Origin: Actinomadura fibrosa
GTDB lineage: Bacteria > Actinomycetota > Actinomycetes > Streptosporangiales > Streptosporangiaceae
Reading direction: 5' to 3'
Length of the DNA: 38,236 nt
NCBI RefSeq assembly: GCF_900659615.1
Contig: NZ_CAACUY010000071.1
Location: 1 to 38,236 of the forward strand
This document shows positions 7,360 through 14,384 of this stretch, one piece after another; the stretch's first letter is position 1, and each line of letters begins with the position of its first letter. The notes beneath the pieces are model-generated. The model worked only from the letters and a program-made list of their open reading frames with translations, ran no database searches and had not been told where the DNA came from. A program made the position numbers and the translations under genes.

Positions 7360-8775
7360 GTGGTCATCGGTTCCCGTGCCCGCGCCAGTGCCGCAGCGGG
7401 CGAGCGGCTCGACGCGGCGCTGCTGAGGACGTCGTTCGTGCTCGTCCTCGGGCCGATCCTGGCGCTGCTCGACACGACGATCGTCACGGTCGGGCTCGCC
7501 GCGGTGGCGCGCGACCTCCACGGCTCGCTCGGGACGCTCCAGTGGGTGTCCGCCGGCTACCTGCTGGCGGTCTCGACGGTGATGCCACTGGCGGGCTGGG
7601 CCGCCGACCGGTTCGGCGCGCGGACGATGTGGACGGCCTCGGTCGCGCTCTTCACGGCGGGCTCCGCGCTCTGCGGCCTCGCCTGGTCGGCCGGGAGCCT
7701 GATCCTGTTCCGGGTCCTCCAGGGCGCCGGGGGCGGGCTGATCCAGCCGATCGGGCAGTCCATCGTCGTCCGCGCCGCCGGGCCCGCGCGGCTCGGGCGC
7801 GTCATCGGCATCACCGTGCTGCCGATGACGCTCGCGCCCGTCCTCGGCCCGGTGCTCGGCGGCCTCATCGTGGACCGGCTCGACTGGCGCTGGATGTTCC
7901 TGGTCAACCTGCCGCTCGGCGTTCTCACGCTCGCGCTCGCGGCCCGCTTCGTCCCGCGGGACGAGAAGCGCGGGACCGGCGGCCGTCCGCTGGACAAGCT
8001 CGGGCTGGTCCTCCTCTCACCGGGGCTCGCGGCGATCGTCTACGGGCTCTCCGAGGTCGGGGACGCGGGCGGTTCCGGCCGGATCGTGGCGGCGCTGACG
8101 GCCGGAGTCGTCCTGCTCGCCTGCTACGGAGTGCACGCGCTCCGCCGCCGGGACGGCGCGCTCATCGACCTCAGGCTGTTCGCCCGGCGCGGGTTCGCGG
8201 TGGCCACGGCTAACTCGTTCCTCCAGGGCGCGACCCTCTACGGGTCCATGCTGCTCCTGCCGCTCTACTACCAGCAGGTCGGCCACGCGTCGGCGCTGGA
8301 GGCCGGGCTGCTGCTCGCACCCCAGGCGCTCGGCACGGCCGCGGCGTCCTTCCTCGCGGGCCGGATCGCCGACCGGACGGGCGCCCGGCCGCTCGTCCTC
8401 ACCGGGATCCTGCTGACCCTCGCGGGGACGGCCGCGTTCACCCAGCTGGGTTCCGGCCCGCCCGGATGGCTGCTCGTGGTGTCGCTGATCGTGCGCGGAG
8501 CCGGGCTCGGCGTCGTGCTCGCGCCGGGGATGGCGGCGATCTACGCGAGCGTGCCGCGGCACGAGACGGCCCGCGCCGCCGGTGCGGTCAACACGGTCAA
8601 CCGGGTCGGCGGTTCGCTCGGCACCGCGGTGCTCGCGGTCGTCCTGCAGAGCGCGCTCGGCCGCCATGCGGACGCCGCCGCCGCGTACGGCGAGGCGTTC
8701 TGGTGGGCCCTCGGCCTCTCCGCGCTGACCCTCCTGCCCGCCTTCTTCTATCCCTCCCGGAAGGAGGCCGCGTGA
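7360..8775 (+). CDS. MFS drug-efflux transporter, DHA2 (EmrB/QacA) type
   Basis: The protein has 471 residues from GTG 7360, which has GGAGG five bases upstream. An in-frame TTG at 7348 is possible, but it lies inside the inverted-repeat operator and upstream of the ribosome site. About 14 hydrophobic helices are predicted. Typical DHA2 signatures are LLDTTIVTVGLAAVARDL (helix 1), WVSAGYLLAVSTVMPLAGWAADRFGAR (motif A region) and the motif C-like VLGPVLGGLIVD. The family exports lipophilic or cationic drugs by proton antiport. Its stop overlaps the start of the mycothiol S-conjugate amidase gene (GTGA, 8772-8775), so both proteins are made together. That coupling suggests a detoxification unit in which an electrophile is conjugated to mycothiol, cleaved by the amidase and exported as a mercapturic acid (inference). 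Confidence 0.93.
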   Translation: MVIGSRARASAAAGERLDAALLRTSFVLVLGPILALLDTTIVTVGLAAVARDLHGSLGTLQWVSAGYLLAVSTVMPLAGWAADRFGARTMWTASVALFTAGSALCGLAWSAGSLILFRVLQGAGGGLIQPIGQSIVVRAAGPARLGRVIGITVLPMTLAPVLGPVLGGLIVDRLDWRWMFLVNLPLGVLTLALAARFVPRDEKRGTGGRPLDKLGLVLLSPGLAAIVYGLSEVGDAGGSGRIVAALTAGVVLLACYGVHALRRRDGALIDLRLFARRGFAVATANSFLQGATLYGSMLLLPLYYQQVGHASALEAGLLLAPQALGTAAASFLAGRIADRTGARPLVLTGILLTLAGTAAFTQLGSGPPGWLLVVSLIVRGAGLGVVLAPGMAAIYASVPRHETARAAGAVNTVNRVGGSLGTAVLAVVLQSALGRHADAAAAYGEAFWWALGLSALTLLPAFFYPSRKEAA

Positions 8776-9620
8776 ATCTGCGGTTGTTGTCTGTGCACGC
8801 TCATCCGGACGACGAGTCGAGCAAGGGTGCCGCCACGCTCGCCAAGTACGCGGACGAGGGCGTGGACGTCATGGTCGCCACGTGCACCGGCGGCGAGCGC
8901 GGCGACGTGCTCAATCCCGCGATGGACAGGCCGGACGTGCGTGCGAACCTCGCCGCGATCCGGCGTGCGGAGATGGCGGCGGCCCGGGAGATCCTCGGGG
9001 TCCGGCAGCGCTTCCTCGGGTTCGTCGACTCGGGCCTGCCCGCCGACGGTGAAGGGCTGCCCGAAGGCTGTTTCGCGGGCCTTCCGCTGGACGTCGCCGC
9101 CCGTCCGCTCGTGGAGCTGATCCGCGAGTTCCGCCCGCACGTCGTCGTCACGTACGACGAGTCGGGCGGGTACCCGCATCCCGACCACATCAAGACCCAC
9201 GAGGTGGCGGCGGAGGCGTTCGACGCGTCCGGGGACCCTGGCCGGTATCCGGGGACGGGACGGCCGTGGCGTTCGCTGAAGCTCTACTACCAGGGCGCCT
9301 TTTCGCGGGAGTGGTTCCAGGCGCTGCACGACGGCATGACCGAGCGGGGCATCGCGTCGGGCATGGGCGAGGTCCTCGCGGACTGGCCGGACACGGCGCC
9401 GTCCCTGGAGATCACCACGCGGGTGCGCTGCGCGGACTACTTCGCGGTCCGTGACCGAGCGCTGTTCGCGCACGCGACGCAGATCGACTTGCACGCGGGG
9501 TTCATGGCCCATCCCCGCGACGTCGAGCGGGCGGTGTGGCCGACCGAGGACTACCACCTGGCCCGCTCGCATGTGGCGGCGCCGCTTCCGGAGGACGACC
9601 TTTTCGCCGGAATCCGCTAG
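8772..9620 (+). CDS. mca: Mycothiol S-conjugate amidase
   Basis: This 282-residue PIG-L/LmbE-type zinc amidase cleaves mycothiol S-conjugates into a mercapturic acid and glucosaminyl-inositol. The zinc motif is VHAHPDDESSKGAA: H11 and D14 as ligands and D13 as the likely base, with H139 in PHPDHIKTHE as the third ligand. ESSKGAATLAKYADEG and the length of about 280 residues favour Mca over the deacetylase MshB. GTG 8772 overlaps the stop of the efflux gene and has AAGGAGG upstream. Being in an operon with a drug exporter, rather than alone, is the notable point. A strong hairpin terminator follows the stop. Confidence 0.93.
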   Translation: MNLRLLSVHAHPDDESSKGAATLAKYADEGVDVMVATCTGGERGDVLNPAMDRPDVRANLAAIRRAEMAAAREILGVRQRFLGFVDSGLPADGEGLPEGCFAGLPLDVAARPLVELIREFRPHVVVTYDESGGYPHPDHIKTHEVAAEAFDASGDPGRYPGTGRPWRSLKLYYQGAFSREWFQALHDGMTERGIASGMGEVLADWPDTAPSLEITTRVRCADYFAVRDRALFAHATQIDLHAGFMAHPRDVERAVWPTEDYHLARSHVAAPLPEDDLFAGIR

Positions 9621-9622
9621 GA

Positions 9623-9656
9623 ACGCCCCGCACCGAAAGGCGCGGGGCGCTTTTCC
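9623..9656. terminator. Rho-independent terminator between mca and a convergent gene
   Basis: The stem GCCCCGCACC (9625-9634) pairs with GGCGCGGGGC (9639-9648) around a GAAA tetraloop, with one A-C mismatch. It is followed by GCTTTTCCTT on the plus strand. It lies directly after the mca stop and overlaps the 3' side of the convergent small secreted-protein gene, so it may serve both. Confidence 0.8.
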
Positions 9657-9657
9657 T

Positions 9658-10014
9658 TCAGTAGCGTTCCAGGGCCCGCCGGGCGACCCACTTGTACAGG
9701 AATATCTGCGGCACCTGGCCTTGCAGGCGGACCCAGCCGCGCCTCGCGTTGCAGTCCGCGAAGACGAGCTTCCCGTGCCGCAGGCGGCCGATGCCGTGGC
9801 CGCCGGGACTGCTGCGGACCCAGGTGCCGTGCCGCGCCTCGACGGTGTAGCGGCAGATCGGCGCGGGCGGCGGGGCCGCGGCGGGCGGGCCGGCCGCGGA
9901 CGCCCCGGACACCGGCGCGAGGAAGGCGAACCCGCCCGCGGCGAGGCCGGAGACCGAGACGGCGATGGCCGTGCGGATGATCGCGCGAAGGGCCGTACCA
10001 CTGCTCGTGCGCAT
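9658..10014 (-). CDS. Small secreted protein, SH3-like domain likely
   Basis: The protein has 118 residues. ATG 10014 (MRTSSGTALRAIIRTAIAVSVSG) was chosen over an upstream in-frame start at 10092 because it begins a normal signal peptide and GGGGGAAG precedes it. Residues 1-45 are a Sec signal with a probable cut after ASA, followed by a Pro/Ala-rich spacer. The mature domain of about 65 residues reads CRYTVEARHGTWVRSSPGGHGIGRLRHGKLVFADCNARRGWVRL when pieced together. It has two cysteines that could pair and a pattern like bacterial SH3 domains (YTV..., WVRSSPG..., G.WVRL). Such domains bind cell-wall peptides or small ligands. The partner is unknown. Confidence 0.75.
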   Translation of the reverse strand: MRTSSGTALRAIIRTAIAVSVSGLAAGGFAFLAPVSGASAAGPPAAAPPPAPICRYTVEARHGTWVRSSPGGHGIGRLRHGKLVFADCNARRGWVRLQGQVPQIFLYKWVARRALERY

Positions 10015-10165
10015 GTCTTCCCCCGTGGAAGTGGTGTGTTTCCGGTTCCGCACGCAACACTGCCGGACGGAGTTCGTCGAGCGGGCTTTCACGGGGCAAA
10101 CAATCGATAGATTGCATTAACGGGGAAGCCGGAGAATGTCCCGAATGCCCGTTCCGGGGAGCGGA

Positions 10166-11002
10166 TCAGAGCGCGACGAACGCGAGGCCGCGCTTCTTCA
10201 TCTTCGGGATGACCGACTCCAGCGCCTTCAGCGTCTGCGAGCGGTCACCGCCGCCGTCGTGGCACAGCATGATGTTGCCCGCCTTGGCGTCCAGCAGCGT
10301 CCGGCGGATGTGGCCCACGCCCGGGCGCGCCCAGTCGCGCGGATCGACCGCCCAGTCGATCGGCAGCATCCCGTGCTCCGCGGTGAGCTCCAGCACGTTC
10401 TTGGACCACGCGCCGCCCGGCGACCGGAAGAACTGCGGGACGACACCGGTCACGTCGGCGATGAGGTCGTGCGCCTCGACGATCTCCTTCTTGACCCGCT
10501 TCCTCGGCATCCCCGCGATGCTGATCGGATGCGTCATCGTGTGGTTGCAGATCTGGTGGCCCGCGTCGGCGATCCGCCGGGTGAGCTTCGGAAACTCCTT
10601 CACCTGCTCGCCGATGACGAAGAACGTCGCGCGGATCCGCTCCTCGGCGAGGAGGTCGAGCACCCGCGGCGTCCACAGCGGGCTCGGCCCGTCGTCGATG
10701 GTCAGCGCGATCATGTTCGGCGGCGCCGGCGGGTACAGCTGCCCGAGCTCCCGTACGGGCTTCTCCGTCGAGGTGAGCTTCACCGGCGTCCACGGCGCCG
10801 GGCGCGGCGTCGGGGTCGGCTTCGGCGTCGGATGGATGACCGGCCTCGCCCGCGGGGTCGGCGCGGGCTGCGCCGCCGCCCGGGGCACGCGCCCCGGCCG
10901 TGCCCCGTCCGCTCCGAGGGCCGCCACGCCGGCCGCCGCCGCCGCGCCCATCAGCCAGAGAGCTTTGCGGCGGGACGTCCCGCCTGCCTCCTCATCCGCC
11001 AC
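10166..11002 (-). CDS. Secreted polysaccharide deacetylase (CE4, NodB fold) with Tat-like signal
   Basis: The protein has 278 residues. The N-terminus has a twin-arginine motif, TSRRKALWLMG (R11, R12), before a hydrophobic stretch, then a Pro/Thr-rich linker at about 45-75. The NodB motifs follow in order: TIDDGP (101-106, D103/D104), NHTMTHP (H154 and H158, metal ligands), RSPGG (193-197), DWAVDPRDW (216-224) and LCHDGGG (H248). All the metal-binding and catalytic residues expected of a zinc-type CE4 deacetylase are present, so it should remove acetyl groups from peptidoglycan, chitin or another N-acetyl glycan outside the cell. The GTG start at 11002 lacks a strong ribosome site. It stands alone. 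Confidence 0.9.
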   Translation of the reverse strand: MADEEAGGTSRRKALWLMGAAAAAGVAALGADGARPGRVPRAAAQPAPTPRARPVIHPTPKPTPTPRPAPWTPVKLTSTEKPVRELGQLYPPAPPNMIALTIDDGPSPLWTPRVLDLLAEERIRATFFVIGEQVKEFPKLTRRIADAGHQICNHTMTHPISIAGMPRKRVKKEIVEAHDLIADVTGVVPQFFRSPGGAWSKNVLELTAEHGMLPIDWAVDPRDWARPGVGHIRRTLLDAKAGNIMLCHDGGGDRSQTLKALESVIPKMKKRGLAFVAL

Positions 11003-11095
11003 AAGTCCAACGCTATCGGGGTTTTGCGGGGGTAGGAGGGTGCTATGAGATCACAATCGGCCTAATCGGGCCGACGGTCGAGCGGGGGACGGGGA

Positions 11096-11857
11096 ATGAG
11101 CGCTGCGCCCGCGGTGGGGCCCGTGCTGGGGATCGTGCTGCTGGCCCTCGCGGCGTTCGCCGCGCTGCTGGCCCGGGCCGGCGGGCTCGGTCTCGGCCGG
11201 GACATGCTCGTCGCCTCCGCGCGGGCCGTCGCGCAGCTCGCGGTGGTGTCGCTCGTCATCGCGGCGGTGCTGCGCAGCGGGGGCTGGACCGCCGCGTTCA
11301 TCGCGGGGATGGTGGTCATCGCGGTCGCGACCGCGGGCCGCCGGATCACCGGCTCGGTCCGGGGGCCGGGCTGGTGGACGGCGCTGCCGATCGTCGCCGG
11401 CGTCGCGCCCGTCCTCGCCCTGCTCATGGCGTCGACGCTCGTCCCGGCGCGCACGGTCGCGGTGCTGCCGATCGCCGGGATCTTCGTCGGCGGCGCGATG
11501 TCGGCGACCGGGCTGACCGGCCGCCGGGCGCTGGACGAGCTGGCGACGCGCCGCGGCGAGTACGAGGGCGGGCTCGCGCTCGGGCTGCCGCCGCGGGAGG
11601 CCGCGCTGGAGGTGTGCCGCCCGGCCGCCGCGCTCGCGCTGTTCCCGGTCCTCGACCAGACCCGCACGGTCGGGCTCGTCACGCTGCCGGGCGCGTTCGT
11701 CGGCGTGCTGCTGGGCGGCGCCGACCCGGTCGAGGCCGGCGCGACCCAGCTGCTCGTCCTCATCGGCCTCCTGGCCATCGAGGTGATCGCCGTGATCGTC
11801 ACGCTGGAGCTGGTCGCGACGGGACGCCTCGCCCCCGCGGACCGGAACGCGTCCTAG
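11096..11857 (+). CDS. FetB-like (UPF0014) ABC transporter permease
   Basis: The protein has 253 residues and about seven hydrophobic helices, with the family motifs ARAVAQLAVVSLVI, VGGAMSATGLTGRR and LPGAFVGVLLGGADP. In E. coli, FetB works with the ATPase FetA to export iron and resist oxidative stress. No ATPase gene is adjacent, so this permease either uses a distant partner or has a different role. ATG 11096 follows GGGGA. Its TAG stop shares a CTAG palindrome with the stop of the convergent ridA gene, so the two coding regions overlap by four bases. Confidence 0.85.
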   Translation: MSAAPAVGPVLGIVLLALAAFAALLARAGGLGLGRDMLVASARAVAQLAVVSLVIAAVLRSGGWTAAFIAGMVVIAVATAGRRITGSVRGPGWWTALPIVAGVAPVLALLMASTLVPARTVAVLPIAGIFVGGAMSATGLTGRRALDELATRRGEYEGGLALGLPPREAALEVCRPAAALALFPVLDQTRTVGLVTLPGAFVGVLLGGADPVEAGATQLLVLIGLLAIEVIAVIVTLELVATGRLAPADRNAS

Positions 11858-12258
11858 TCCACGCAGGCGAGCGCGTCGATCTCGACGAGCATCGCCGGGT
11901 GCGGCAGCTCGACCGCGACCGTCGTCCGGCACGGCAGGACGCCGCTCGCGCAGTTCTCCTTGACGAACGCGCCGTACGCCTCGTTCATCGCGGCGAAGTC
12001 CTCGCGGGTCGTCAGGTAGACGCGGAACATCAGGACGTCCTCGACGCTCGCGCCGCCCGCCTCCAGGATCGCCTTGATGTTCTCCAGCACGCGCGTGGTC
12101 TGCGCCTTCACGTCGCCCGGGTGGACGTAGTCGCCGGTGCCCGGGTCCTGCGGCCCCTGGCCGGAGACCTGGAGCAGCGGGCCCTTGCGGACGCCCTGCG
12201 AGAACGCCCAGGCGGCGGCGGGCGCCCCGTCCGTGCGCACCTGCGTCTTCTCGGTCAT
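11854..12258 (-). CDS. RidA-family enamine/imine deaminase
   Basis: This 134-residue protein is close to the family's usual length. It contains QVSGQGPQDPGTG, VLMFRVYLTT and, near the C-terminus, LPCRTTVAVELPHPAMLVEIDALA, with the Arg and the Glu that bind substrate carboxylate and activate water in RidA. RidA hydrolyses reactive 2-aminoacrylate-type enamines released by PLP dehydratases to 2-oxoacids and ammonia. Its start overlaps the iclR stop (12255-12258). The divergent operon encodes a DSD1-like PLP deaminase whose product would be such an enamine, so the pairing makes direct biochemical sense. Confidence 0.93.
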   Translation of the reverse strand: MTEKTQVRTDGAPAAAWAFSQGVRKGPLLQVSGQGPQDPGTGDYVHPGDVKAQTTRVLENIKAILEAGGASVEDVLMFRVYLTTREDFAAMNEAYGAFVKENCASGVLPCRTTVAVELPHPAMLVEIDALACVD

Positions 12259-13085
12259 TCCTTGTTCCCTTCTCTGTGCCCGCAGTCCGCGGAGACGGCG
12301 CGGGTGGTCGCGAGGAGATCGGGGAGGAGGGCGAGCACCTCGTCCCGGGAGAGGACGACCTCGGGCGCGGAGATCGAGACGGCGGCGACGGCGCGTCCGG
12401 TGGCGTCGCGGACGGGGGCGGCGACGCAGCGGATGAACGTCTCGTGCTCGGCGTCGTCGACGGCGTGGCCCTGGGCGGCGACGCGGTCCAGCTCGTCCAG
12501 CAGCGCGCGCGGCGAGGTGATGGTGTGCTCGGTGAACGGGGTGTACTCGATCTCCGCGGCGATCCGGCGGCGGCGCGGCTCCGGCAGGTCGGCGAGCAGG
12601 ACCTTGGCGATCGCGGTGGCGTGCAGCGGCATCCGCAGCCCGATCCGCGAGTACATGCGAATCGCGTGCCGCGAGTCGTACTTGTCGAGGTAGACGACGT
12701 CGCCGCCCTCGTACACGCCGAGGTGGACGGTCTGGCCCGTGGCGTCGTTGAGCCGGGCCAGGTGCGGGGCGGCGATCTCGCGGATACCGCGCTGCTCCAG
12801 CGCCGCGCCGGCCAGCGCGAACAGGCGCGAGCCGAGGCGGAAGCGGTGGCCGGCGTCGCGGTGGACGAACCGCTCGTCCTCCATCGTGCGCAGCAGCCGC
12901 AGCACGGTCGTCTTGTGGACGCCGGCGGAGGCGGCCAGCTCGTCGAGGGTGCGGGGGCCCTCGCCCAGCTCGACCAGGAGGGCGAGGGCGCGGCCGAGGC
13001 TCTGGCTGATGGCGTTCCCTCCCCCGAGCCGGTGCCCGGCCGTTGACCGTTGACCGGCCCCGATGCTACAACCGCAGCAGCACAT
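12255..13085 (-). CDS. IclR-family transcriptional regulator of the D-amino-acid locus
   Basis: A winged helix-turn-helix (SQSLGRALALLVELGEGPRTLDELAASAGVHKTTVLRLLRTM) is followed by an IclR effector domain with TGQTVHLGVYEGGDVVYLDKYDSR and PVRDATGRAVAAVSISAP segments. The start is uncertain. The only canonical upstream start is ATG 13085, giving 276 residues with a cysteine-rich leader (MCCCGCS) and no ribosome site. An ideal GGGGGAGGG stands six bases before ATC 13010, which would give 251 residues, the normal family size. No ATG, GTG or TTG lies between. IclR proteins usually bind metabolites; here a D-amino acid or 2-oxoacid is likely. It is co-transcribed with ridA and divergent from the enzyme operon. 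Confidence 0.88.
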   Translation of the reverse strand: MCCCGCSIGAGQRSTAGHRLGGGNAISQSLGRALALLVELGEGPRTLDELAASAGVHKTTVLRLLRTMEDERFVHRDAGHRFRLGSRLFALAGAALEQRGIREIAAPHLARLNDATGQTVHLGVYEGGDVVYLDKYDSRHAIRMYSRIGLRMPLHATAIAKVLLADLPEPRRRRIAAEIEYTPFTEHTITSPRALLDELDRVAAQGHAVDDAEHETFIRCVAAPVRDATGRAVAAVSISAPEVVLSRDEVLALLPDLLATTRAVSADCGHREGNKE

Positions 13086-13087
13086 CG

Positions 13088-13113
13088 TGCAATGTGTATT
13101 GCAGCATGTGCAA
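13088..13113. promoter_or_regulatory. Overlapping TGCAAT palindromes (probable IclR operator)
   Basis: TGCAAT (13088-13093), a GTGT spacer and ATTGCA (13098-13103) form a perfect inverted repeat. The TTGCA of its right arm (13099-13103) forms a second repeat with TGCAA (13109-13113) across GCATG. The three half-sites lie between the divergent regulator and enzyme genes, ending 14 bases before the ATG of the PLP deaminase gene. Binding there would block ribosome-site or promoter access for the operon and probably also control iclR itself. Confidence 0.65.
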
Positions 13114-13127
13114 CAAGGGAGGTCAGG

Positions 13128-14384
13128 ATGGTGGCGAGCATCGATGCCGCGGCGGTGGACGCCCTCGGCGCCGAGCGGCTCGACTGGCGGTTCAAGGCCG
13201 TCCCGGCGTCGGCGCACGGGCGCACGGTCGACGACGTCCGCGCCGCACCGATACCCCTGAACCACTTCGGTACACCGCTGCTGACCCTGGACGTGGGCGC
13301 GCTCGACCACAACATCGACGCGATGGCCCGCTGGACGGACGCGGCGGGCGTCGCGCTCGCCCCGCACGGCAAGACGACGATGGCGCCGGAGCTGTGGCGC
13401 CGCCAGCTCGACGCGGGCGCCTGGGGCATCACGCTCGCGAACCTCCCGCAGCTCCGCGTCGCCCGGGCGTTCGGCGTCCGCCGCGTCCTGCTGGCCAACG
13501 CGCTGCTCGACCCGGCCGGGCTCGCCTGGCTGGCCGAGCGGCTCGCCGACGACCCCGAGTCCGCGTTCCTGTCCTGGGTCGACTCCGTCCGCTCCGTGGA
13601 GCTGATGGACGAGGCGCTCCGCGCCGCCCGCGCCCAGCGTCCGATCGAGGTCTGCGTGGAGATCGGCGGGCCGCACGGCCGCACCGGCGTCCGCGACGAC
13701 GGCGACGCCCGCGCGGTCGCGGACGCCGTCCGGAAGGCGCCGACCCTGCGGCTGGCCGGGCTCGCCGGGTATGAGGGCGCCCTCGCGCACGACGCGTCCG
13801 ACGAGGGCCGTGCCGCCGTGGACGCCTACCTGCGCAGGATGGCGAACCTGCACCGCGGCCTCGACTACGAGACGGACGAACCCGTCGTCACGGCGGGCGG
13901 CAGCGCCTACTTCGACCAGGTCGCCGACGTTCTGGGCGGGCTGGACGGGCAGGTCGTCCTGAGGTCGGGCGCCTACATCGTCCACGACGACGGCTTCTAC
14001 CGGGGCATCTCGCCCTTCGCCCGCGGCACCGGCGACGGGACCCTGCGCTCGGCCATGCACGGCTGGGCGCGCGTCGTGTCCCGCCCGGAACCCGCCCTCG
14101 CGCTCCTCGACGCGGGCAAGCGCGACCTGCCGTTCGACGAGGGGCTGCCCGAGCCGCAGCTCGTCCGGGGCAAGGGCACCGATCCGGTGAAGGGCGCCCG
14201 CGTGACCGCGCTCAACGACCAGCACGCCTTCCTCCGGAACGCCGACGTCGAGGTCGGCGACGTGGTCAGGCTCGGCCTGTCGCACCCCTGCACCGCGCTC
14301 GACAAGTGGACGCTCATCCCCGTCGTGGACGACGCCGACGCCGCCGAACCCACCGTCGTGGACCTGGTCAGGACGTGGTTCTGA
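13128..14384 (+). CDS. DSD1-like PLP-dependent D-amino acid deaminase/dehydratase
   Basis: This 418-residue fold-type III (alanine-racemase-like) enzyme carries the PLP lysine K82 in APHGKTTMAPELW. It also has the C-terminal zinc site H386/C388 in LSHPCTALDKW that defines the eukaryotic-type D-serine dehydratase / D-threonine aldolase-like family. Members remove ammonia from D-serine, D-threonine or related D-amino acids, or cleave D-threo-3-hydroxyamino acids. ATG 13128 follows GGGAGGTCAGG. Its stop overlaps the start of the deacylase gene by one base (TGATG). The neighbouring RidA suggests an enamine-releasing dehydratase or deaminase rather than an aldolase. The exact substrate cannot be read from the sequence. 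Confidence 0.9.
   Translation: MVASIDAAAVDALGAERLDWRFKAVPASAHGRTVDDVRAAPIPLNHFGTPLLTLDVGALDHNIDAMARWTDAAGVALAPHGKTTMAPELWRRQLDAGAWGITLANLPQLRVARAFGVRRVLLANALLDPAGLAWLAERLADDPESAFLSWVDSVRSVELMDEALRAARAQRPIEVCVEIGGPHGRTGVRDDGDARAVADAVRKAPTLRLAGLAGYEGALAHDASDEGRAAVDAYLRRMANLHRGLDYETDEPVVTAGGSAYFDQVADVLGGLDGQVVLRSGAYIVHDDGFYRGISPFARGTGDGTLRSAMHGWARVVSRPEPALALLDAGKRDLPFDEGLPEPQLVRGKGTDPVKGARVTALNDQHAFLRNADVEVGDVVRLGLSHPCTALDKWTLIPVVDDADAAEPTVVDLVRTWF

Noticed and set aside
10900..14285. Long fused frames (597, 877 and 676 residues) across the permease, RidA and IclR genes
   Set aside because: Each joins shadow sequence of several genes; only the short segments with RidA or IclR motifs are real.
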